DNA of 64,000 nt from Neoarius graeffei (lineage: Eukaryota; Chordata; Actinopteri; Siluriformes; Ariidae). A program made the position numbers and the translations under genes. The notes under the pieces were generated by a model. The model was given only the letters and a program-made list of their open reading frames with translations, was not told the DNA's origin and searched no databases. The stretch's first letter is position 1; every line of letters begins with the position of its first letter. The stretch covers positions 76,681,149 to 76,745,148 of the forward strand of contig NC_083569.1 of assembly GCF_027579695.1 (NCBI RefSeq), read 5' to 3'. Below are positions 14,401 through 24,552 of the stretch, one piece after another.

Positions 14401-17400
14401 TTGTGACCTCGCGGACTATGACGCGCCTTGCTCTTGGAGAGGGATCTTTGTTGGTTTGCTACTTTTGAGGTGAGTAACAGTGATCTTGAATCTCCTCCAT
14501 CTCTCTGATGCTGGTTTGGTGGAGTCCAAACCCTTTAGAGATGAGGATCAATAGCTCTTTCTGAGGTCCTCAGGAATCTCCTGTGTTCATGAAATGATAC
14601 ACTTCCACAAACGCGTGTTGTGAAGATCAGACTTTGATAGATCCCTGTTCTTTAAATAAAACAGGGTGCCCACTCGCACCTGATTGTCATCCCATTGGTT
14701 GAAAACACCGGACTCTAATTTCACCTTCAAATTAACCACTCATCCTAGAGGTTCACATACTTTTGCCACTCACGGATATGTAATATTGAATCATTGCTCT
14801 CAATAAACAACCATGGGGTTTTTTGTTTGTTCTCCCCCCCCCCCCCATTTGTTTAATTTGGTTCTCTTGATCTGCTTTTCGGACTTGTGCTAAAATGTTT
14901 TTGTAGAAATATAGAACACCTCTGTAAAGGGTTTACAAACTTTCAAGCACCCTGATATTTTTGAGGTAAAAAAAAATATGCATTTGAAATAAGGATTGCA
15001 TGTTACAGTGTCAAGTGCCTCATAAGAATGTTGAAAGCTTTTGACTAAATGATTTTCGCCAAAAAGAGTTTGATAGCTCTAATACACAGGCAGGCTCACA
15101 AGACATGTATGTGGTGTTGGGTAATGATAATGGGGAAGAGAGGAGGAGGAGGGTAGAAGGAGATTGACTTAACTGTAATGTGGGTTTGTTTTTTTTGTTT
15201 TTTTTCTCCCTCTTTTTGAAACTTCTTGACTTAAATCTGGCAGCTGTTTAAGTGACAACATCCACAAAGACTTCAGGAAAGCAATCGGAGCCAACTGCGT
15301 CTTCTACAGCACTTCGACACATGAACTGATTGTACTGGTCAGTGCATTTCTTTTTCTGGTTCTCTCCATTATTCTTTCCTTGTAGTAATTTCTTTACCTG
15401 GGTGCACAGTAATGAAACTTGAAATACTCTTTCCACAGTCCACGAACGATTCCACAGTGAAGCGTGCCTCCCTTCTGAGTGACATGCACTTCCGCAGCAT
15501 TCGCACTAAGCTCATGCTCATGTCCCGCAATGAGGAGGCCACCAAACACCTGGAGGTGCATGTCCACGCATGCGTATTTATTCAAACATCAACGTTTTGT
15601 TCAAATTCTCAAGTTTTCCCCCGCAGGGTTTTTTATTATGATGCCTTTATTTATTCCCATGGAGTCGGTGACTAATTTGATTTCTTATCGATAGAGAGCA
15701 CAATTCAACTCCTGAAGGATGACATTTTTAGTTAAAGATGAGCTGTTGGAGCAGGGAAATAAGGCAGCAAATGTCAGTGCACAGAGAAACTAAATTTAGT
15801 AAATGCACTGCAGGGATCATAGCTTATGCTGTCTGATTAAACAAGAACATAAGCAGAAGCTAATGTCCATTCTTTTCCGCCACTGTGTGTGTGTGCTTCA
15901 GACGAGTAAACAGCTGGCATCAGCCTATCAGGAGGAGGTACGGGTACGTGAGGACCTGATGGGTTTGGCCATCGGCTCCCACGGCGCCAACATCCAGCAG
16001 GCCCGCAAGGTTCCTGGGGTTACCGCCATTGAACTTGAGGAGGAGAGCTGCACTTTCAGGATCTACGGAGAGGTGTGGGTTTTTGTTTTTTTGGGGTTTT
16101 TTTTGAGTAAATGGAACAGGCATTATGTTGGAAGTTTTTTTTTTTTTTTTTTTTTTAAGGGAACGCATGATACAGCACTTTTTAAACCAGTTGTTGCTCA
16201 GACTTTAATGTGGTATAACGTACAGTGCCTAAAGCTGTGCTGTAAACAGGGATTGATCAAACGATGCTGGTCCTCTCGCAATTTTTCAAGCCGGGGATAT
16301 TCAAGTTAAATGTTGTAATAAAATGAACATACCTAATGAAAATGTACGACTTAACTGCTAAACGCAGTTTTAGTGAAAACCAAGCAAGTGCTAATTCACC
16401 TCTTTTTGCTCCTTTTTCTCTGAAAGAATTGTCATGCTTGGAGAATTCTGAATACCCCAGAATAAGTATATTCTCAAGATGCGTTCTATAACTGAACATG
16501 CTGTCTCCCTTTCTCTCCTCGGCTCTCTTGCTGTGTCAGACCCCAGAAGCTGTAAAACAGGCTAGAGTATATCTGGAGTTTAAAGAAGACTCCTTCCAGG
16601 TACCCAGGAATCTTGTCGGTGAGTTTACTTTGTGAAATACAGAGGTCCTTTAGCTGAATTCATCTTGAATTGGAGAAAAGTTGGTCTTAAGAATAGGTTA
16701 GGAGTGATCTTATCAAGTGACTCGGTCACCAGAGACCGGTTCAATCGAGTTATTTTGCTGAGATTTTTAAGCTCATGTTCTCACTGGGTTGAGATGGTTC
16801 TTGACGGGTAGCTGTTGAGTCTTCCGTCTCTGGCTTTTCTCTCGTAGCCATAATTAGGGCATTCCAATGCTGGCTCGATAAAATCGTACCTGTAGTTAGT
16901 AGTGTAAAATATTGATGTATTTTAAATCTCTGTCTTTCCCTCACCATCCAGGCAAAGTTATTGGGAAAAGTGGCAAAATCATCCAAGAAATTGTCGACAA
17001 GTCCGGTGTGGTGCGTGTTCGGATCGAAGGGGACAACGATAAAAAGCTGCCCAGAGAGGAGGCAAGTCTGAAGACGCACCATCAATGCATCTCGCACCCT
17101 GCCTCAGTAATTCTGACAAACTTGCAGCCACAGCTACATTCTGTAGACCAGATGTTATGTTGGGTTTATTTATTATTTTATTTGTGTTTATGTATTGTAA
17201 CTTACTATGCAAGTCTTTTGTGTTCCACTCTTCAGGGTATGGTTCCCTTCATCTTTGTAGGAACCAAAGAAAACATCAGTAATGCCCAGGCTTTGCTGGA
17301 GTACCATGTGGCCTACCTGCAGGTGAGCCAACTGCTGAGGATGGCACGTGTGTGTGTGTGTTTTGACTTAATGCAGCTCAGTCATCACCTCGTTTGGTAC

Positions 17401-20400
17401 AAAGTACATTTGTTTTTTGTTTGTTTTGTTTTTAGTCTGACAAAACTGCTGCTTGAGCTTTTTCGCAGCGAGTTGCGCTCTACAGACTGCGCAAACCTGG
17501 TCATCTTGTCAATGAACGAGTTTGAATCTTGATTGGTTAGCTGCAACTATAATAAATGCTTATAGATTTTGTTCCAAGTGTGATAATGTTTTAATAGTAT
17601 TGTACACCCAGTCAGTAGGTTACAATTTCTTTATGGAATCATAAACGGGTATCTTAATTAAATGGTTGAACAATCCAGAATGAAATCGATGAATTGAACA
17701 GGTGATGCTGTTTTGAAAAACTGAGTAAGGGAAAATGTGAATTTTATTTATTTATTTTTAATGCTGTGGGTGGGTTTTCTCTCTCTCTCTCTATTGAATA
17801 TTTTTGTTTTCAGCATTTTTAAATATCTGCATGAAAATGTAGTCTGTGCTGGCAGCCACACAGTAAGCAAAGAAACTAATCAAATTAACGGCTCTTTTTT
17901 TCATCACCTCTGACTGCAAGCACATAAGCTTGCCGGTAGGCAAGGCACAGTTGAATTTGAATGCACTTTAACTGGAAAATGCTTCAAGTAAGGTTTGTGG
18001 CCGTTTTTTGTTTTTTAAATCCAAGTTCAACAGCCAGCTGAGAGATGACGGGTCAGTGTTCAAATTATGTAGACGTACAGTTTTGATTTTCTGCAGAAAC
18101 GCCAGGCGACCATGTTAAGCTCATGGCAATGCTGGAGATGGCGGCTCATTCTTGACTGGTCACCTGACGTACTCCCTCTTGGAAAGCTGCTGATCACACT
18201 TCTCTTTTAACCACCACCAGCTAAAGATAGCAATTAGGGCCGTGCCAAGGGGTGCACTTTAGGGGATGAGGGTATGCTGGTAGATGGATTACAAGCTCCA
18301 GGGCCCTGTTCGTCCCAGAATAGCCCCTCGCTGTACTACCCTTCAGCTGTTGTTCAACGGCACAGCTGTCACACAGTGCAGTGACATCCTTTCTCACACG
18401 TTTCCCTATACTATAACTGCTGTCTTTGTAGTTTATCTTTTACTTACAGTGGTGCTTGAAAGTTTGTGAACCCTTTAGAATTTTCTATATTTCTGCATAA
18501 ATATGATCTAAAACGTCATAACATTTTCACACAAGTCCTGAAAGTAGATAAAGAGAACCCAGTTAAAAAAATGAGACAAAAATATTATACTTGGTAATTT
18601 ATTGAGGAAAATGATCCAATATTACATATCTGTGAGTGGCAAAAGTATGTGAACCTTTGCTTTCAGTATCTAGTGTGACCCCCTTGTGCAGCAATAACTG
18701 CAACTAAATGTTTCCGGTAACTGTTGATCAGTCCTGCGCACCGGCTTGGAGGAATTTTAGCCCATTCCTCCGTACAGAACAGCTTCAACTCTGGGATGTT
18801 GGTGGGTTTCCTCACATGAACTGCTCGCTTCAGGTCCTTCCACAACATTTCGATTGGATTAAGGTCAGGACTTTGACTTGGCCATTCCAAAACATTAACT
18901 TTATTCTTCTTTAAGCATTCTTTGGTCGAACGACTTGTGTGCTTAGGGTCGTTGTCTTGCTGCATGACCCACCTTCTCTTGAGATTCAGTTCATGGACAG
19001 ATGTCCTGACATTTTCCTTTAGAATTCACTGGTATAATTCAGAATTCATTGTTCCATCAATGATGGCAAGCCGTCCTGGCCCAGGTGCAGCAAAACAGCC
19101 CCAAACCATCATACGACCACCACCATGTTTCACAGATGAGATAAGGTTCTTATGCTGGAATGCAGTGTTTTCCTTTCTCCAAACATAACGCTTCTCATTT
19201 AAACCAAAAAGTTCTATTTTGGTCTCATCCGTCCTCAAAACATTTTTCCAATAGCCTTCTGGCTTGTCCATGTGATCCTTAGCAAACTGAAGACAAGCAG
19301 CAATGTTCTTTTTGGAGAGCAGTGGCTTTCTCCTCACAACCCTGCTATGCACATCATTGTTGTTCAGTGTTCTCCTGATGGTGGACTCATGAACATTGGC
19401 TAATGTGAGAGAGGCCTTCAGTTGCTTAGAAGTTACCCGGGGGTCCTTTGTGACCTCGCCGACTATTACACGCCTTGCTCTTGGAGTGATCTTTGTTGGT
19501 CGACCACTCCTGGGCAGGGCTCTACACTTTCTTTTTTTTTTTCAGGAGCACACGTGCTCCTAAGTTAAAAATTTTAGGAGCACAGGGAAAAAAATGGGGG
19601 CACAAGTAGGTTTTCATTTTAAAGGTTTATTGCAGCGCAAACCTTAGACACACCAACACATAAAACGCAAAGTTCAATTGAGAATGAATGAATGAACAAA
19701 CAAATGAATAATGAATAACTGAATGAATGAACAAACAGTAGCTAAACAGAGAGCAGAGCTCAGCAGAGCTAACATCATCATCAAGGACAGCTCCCACCCT
19801 GGCTCTGAGTTCTTTGACTTGCTGCCCTCAGGCAGGCGTTACAGGTGCATCAAAGCAAGGACCAACAGACTCAGTTTTTTTCCCACAGGCCATAACCACC
19901 TTGAACAATTAGCCTTTTTCACATTACGTCACTTGCAGGGGAACTCGTATCCGTTTTCAGCCTTTTGAATGGAAGAAGAGGTATACGGCGGCAACATATG
20001 TTAACAAAACTGTCATTCACAGATAAGATTGATAATAATATTGCACATTGTTTATCATTACGTATTGTTAGCGACCATTCCAGTCACCTATCTGCCTTGT
20101 TTTGGAAAGGAAGTTTACTGACTTTCTATGGTTGCTACTTGTTCGCCAGCAGATTAGCATGCCGCCTCTTCTTCCATTCAAAAGGCTGAAAACGGATGTG
20201 AGGTTCTACTGCAAGTGACGTAATGTGAAAAAGGCTCGTTACATGCACTGACTGATGCCACTTCTGGCAGGTGCAACAATGCACCAACAAGGACCTAAAA
20301 GGACAATATTCTCACACTTACCTGATACAGTGCAATACTTATTACAGTGCAACCTCACAGAGCAACTTTTTAGTTTTTATAGCTTTTGTATATTTTATAT

Positions 20401-23400
20401 TTCTACACTTTTACATCCATACCCAATACAATGCAATACCAAATACAGTGCAATATCCTGAGTTTTGTAGCTGAACTGAGTTTCTATAACTAATGTGCAA
20501 TTAACATCTGCAACTCAACACGCCCAGCTGTGTATATATATATAATTTGTTTTTCTGCTGTGTTGTGACATGCACCATTTGTATATACTGTATATCATTT
20601 GTTTTTCTGCTGTGTTGTATATTCCCATCTAAATGTTTGCACTGGGGTGTGTGCTTTCCATCTCATTATATAATTTTCCCGCACCTTCTCCCGTCGTTCT
20701 AGCTTTCTTCACTACACTTTCTTCCTCGTCCGTTCTTTTATTCTTGTTTCCACCATCATTGCTTTTAAAAAACGCCGTTATTCTTTGCATAGCGAATATT
20801 TCTCAGCTCGGTCCGAACCAGCTCTGTTATCTCTCAGTTGAATGATCTGATGAATCCCTAAAAAGCACTTTTCCCACCTCATGCCACACCCACAACATAC
20901 AACCGTGGGAAAGAGGGGCAATCGCAGAAAGATGAGTAGAAAACGGGAAATGTTACGGGGATATTTGTGATAGTAGGCTATTGTAGCATCAGCACAAAAG
21001 CACCAGACTCAACTTGAACTTTAAAATGCTGAAATCTCATGTCCCGGTAAAACGCACTAGCATGGCAGAACGGCAAAAAAAAATTTAACTTTTTCACTCC
21101 ATCTCCCCCTGGCTACCGTGGGAACCACCGCAGTGCAAGACGGGGGCAATGCACGCAACTACAGACAGGGAGCAAGGCGCAGGCAGAACACACACAACAC
21201 TGAACACATACACAACAATACAGGCCGTTACTCATTACACTATATTAGGTAGGTTATCCAGCGCTGGATTTACATACTTTGCAGTTTAACGTTTGATACA
21301 TTTTAGAATGTTAAACTCGTCGCGTCTGTGCTCAGTGCTTTCCTAAATTGTCGGCCGCAAGAAGCCCTCGCACGAATGCGCGTTTTTTTTTTTTTTTTTT
21401 CTCTCGTCGTTCGCATGCCGAAAAATTTGCTCGCAAATGCGAGTGAAATGTGCGCACTGTAGAGCCCTGCTCCTGGGAAGGGTAACAATGGTCTTGAATT
21501 TCCTCCATTTGTACACAATCTGTCTGACTGTGGATTGGTGGAGTCCAAACTCTTTAGAGATGGTTTTGTAACCTTTTCCAGCCTGATGAGCATCAACAAC
21601 GCTTTTTCTGAGGGCCTCAGAAATCTCCTTTGTTCGTGCCATGATACACTTCCACAAACACGTGTTGTGAAGATCAGACTTTGATAGATCCCTGTTCTTT
21701 AAATAAAACAGGGTGCCCACTCACACCTGATTGTCATCCCATTGATTGAAAACACCTGACTCTAATTTCACCTTCAAATTAACTCCTAGAGGTTCACATA
21801 CTTTTGCCACTCACAGATATGTAATATTGGATCATTTTCCTCAATAAATAAATGACCAAGTATTATTTTGTCTCATTTGTTTAACTGGGTTCTCTTTATC
21901 TACCTTTAGGACTTGTGTGAAAATCTGATGATGTTTTAGGTCATATTTATGCAGAAATATAGAACATTCTAAAGGGTTCACAAACTTTCAAGCACCACTG
22001 TAAACATGCCATTCTGCATGTCGGTTATGTCTACTCCTACCTGTTTCAGGTTAAAGAGAATATCTCTTTGCTTGTTTAATTAACTAGCAAACACTATACA
22101 TATATAGGTACAGGTAATCTTACCAACTAAGCTTTTTGTGTATTTCAGGGACTTTAATATTACACTTAATCAAGCCCACTCAATTTTCTCATTGGTTAGG
22201 AGGTGGAACAGTTGCGTCTGGAGCGGCTGCAGATTGATGAGCAGCTCCGCCAGATCGGTGTTGGTTACCGTACAGCACCAAGCCGCACCAGTGTACCTGG
22301 AGCCAGTGATCGTGAAAGGGGATACCAGACCGACGAGAGCAGCAACTCTCTGCAGGCCTCCCGCACGTACGGCGGACGAGGCCGCGGGCGCAAATCCAAC
22401 AACGCGTACTCTGGTTATGGTGAGCCAGCTGTACACTACCTTCCACGATTGCTTTGTACAGCTTGAAATGTCAGTTTTTTAAAAAAAAAATCTGAATTTG
22501 CTTGGAAATTCATCACGTTTGTATGCATAATGGATATTTCCAGTGCAAATATCCTAAAATGGTGCATGTTGAACAGCACAATTGCACATTTTTAAAATAA
22601 ATTTTTTCCCCTCTTCCCCTGTATCATATTTTTGAAAATTCACAAAGCCCAATCAGGAGTTGGCTTACTTTGTCTACAAAAACCTGATTGTTCTGGTACC
22701 TGGATTGTATCCAGAAAAGATGTTCACATGCATTTAAAGATGTAACAGATTATTGTATAACTCGCACAACGCAAATCAGCTCAACGCTTAAGATAAGAAA
22801 CTGTGTCATGCAGCTTGTTCTATTCTGTGCCAAAGGTGGCGCAATGATTTTTTTTTTTAATCCATTATATACTGATGTAAATACAACGGGTGCATCATGT
22901 GTCTACAAACTCCTGATTTTGTGCCCTCTGATTTAAATCAGTTGGTGCATTTACCATCTGGCTAAATCATGGCCTTTGTAATTCCCTGAATACTGCATTT
23001 GGCCCAGTGTATGGTCAGCATGAAGCCAATTTCATAAAACCGGGGAAATTTAGTTCCCTCTGAAATTTGGTTATTGTGATGTGTTTATTTCTGTAATATC
23101 TTTAAAAAAAAAAAAAAACAGGCCATTCTGTGGCTGGGAAGTTATTTAATTTGAAGGGATTCCTGAGCAAATAATGTGCATGAAATCACTCGCTTCGCAC
23201 AGTCAAGCAGACAGAGGAAGTCAGTGCGCGCAGGTGCAGGTTTACCTTTCGGTTGCTTCTTTTGGGTTTTACAGCAGCTGGCATCCATAGTGTTTCATTA
23301 CTGCCGTCTACAGGTTTACCTTTAAGCGTGCGCTGACAGTTCCATCATTCTGTCACTAAACGAACAGCTGATCACACCAAGGTGCTCACTGACCACCGAT

Positions 23401-24507
23401 ATTTATTAGTTTGGTCCTGCGTTTCCTTTCCTTCTCAACATAACGTCTTTTCTTCTCGCTTTCCGTTACTGTAGTCGGTCTTTCACGTTTCATTTTCCTT
23501 CCCTGTTTCAAATTTGTATCCCACAATGCCTTGCGCAAATAGGGAAAGCCCACCACGTGATGCATGACTTTAGGGCCATGTGGCCCTTAATTCATTAATT
23601 GTTCTATTTTTTTTTTTTAAATAATAATAAAATTGAGGGCGGCACGGTGGTGTAGTGGTTAGCGCTGTCGCCTCACAGCAAGAAGGTCCTGGGTTCGAGC
23701 CCCGGGGCCGGCGAGGGCCTTTCTGTGCGGAGTTTGCATGTTCTCCCCGTGTCCGCGTGGGTTTCCTCCGGGTGCTCCGGTTTCCCCCACAGTCCAAAGA
23801 CATGCAGGTTAGGTTAACTGGTGACTCTAAATTGACCGTAGGTGTGAATGTGAGTGTGAATGGTTGTCTGTGTCTATGTGTCAGCCCTGTGATGACCTGG
23901 CGACTTGTCCAGGGTGTACCCCGCCTTTCGCCCGTAGTCAGCTGGGATAGGCTCCAGCTTGCCTGCGACCCTGTAGAACAGGATAAAGCGGCTAGAGATA
24001 ATGAGATGAGATGAGATAATAAAATTGGAAGTCTGTTTTGAATTCAGTAGCTTTTGGTCCACTAAACAGAAATATATAACTTTATTTTATTTATTTATTT
24101 ATTCATTTATTTTTAATTGACCTAAATCTGAAAGTCAGTCTACCTTTTAAGGTTTGTTTGGATAAACCAGATGACTTCTGGTGTTTTGCCCTGGACAGGA
24201 ACAAACTCTGAGCTGTCCAACGCGTCTGAGTCGGAGGATCTGGCTGAGCGGGATCCGAGGCCCCGGGGAGTGGGAGGTGACGAGAGGGGCTCCCGGAGAG
24301 GAGGCCGCGGCCGAGGATCCAGCACAGGCAGAGGCCGTGGAGGCCCAGCATCACGCAGCTCCAACACAATCAGCTCAGGTACCCGAACTCGTACAGCTTG
24401 TATAATGGATGAAGTTAGCTGAGAACTGTCGTTGTATCTGTGGTTTTGGGAGCAGTTGTGTTTTGATTTGCTGTTCACAACAGAGTTGAGATTTTATTTA
24501 TATATAT

Positions 24508-24552
<45 letters not shown>

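Larger units (their letters stand above)
19515..21469. mobile_element. non-autonomous hAT element nested in Tc1 A2
   Basis: Ends CAGGGCTCTACAC and CACTGTAGAGCCCTG are inverted repeats, flanked by a perfect 8-bp duplication CTCCTGGG (19507-19514, 21470-21477), the hAT signature. Near the left end AGGAGCA...TGCTCCT forms a hairpin. No transposase is recognised inside. The element in turn contains a LINE fragment and a MITE. Confidence 0.92.
18447..22000 (-). mobile_element. Tc1 family A, copy A2, carrying a nested hAT/LINE/MITE stack
   Basis: Flanked by TA (18445-18446, 22001-22002) with intact family A ends. The transposase is on the minus strand in pieces: N-terminus near 21650-21480 ([20 protein letters not shown], helix-turn-helix), then a 1955-bp insertion at 19515-21469, then the DDE domain ([39 protein letters not shown]) and a C-terminus ending GGHTRY. 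The interruption falls just after LPRS, in the linker between the DNA-binding and catalytic parts. Confidence 0.94.

Noticed and set aside
23640-23710. tRNA gene suggested by A and B boxes
   Set aside because: This is the SINE head: the tRNA-like part flows into the SINE body, has target duplications and recurs over ten times. No complete cloverleaf was found.
24140-24478. Antisense open frame across fxr2 exon 13
   Set aside because: Produced by the GC-rich Arg/Gly codons of exon 13 on the other strand; no family match.
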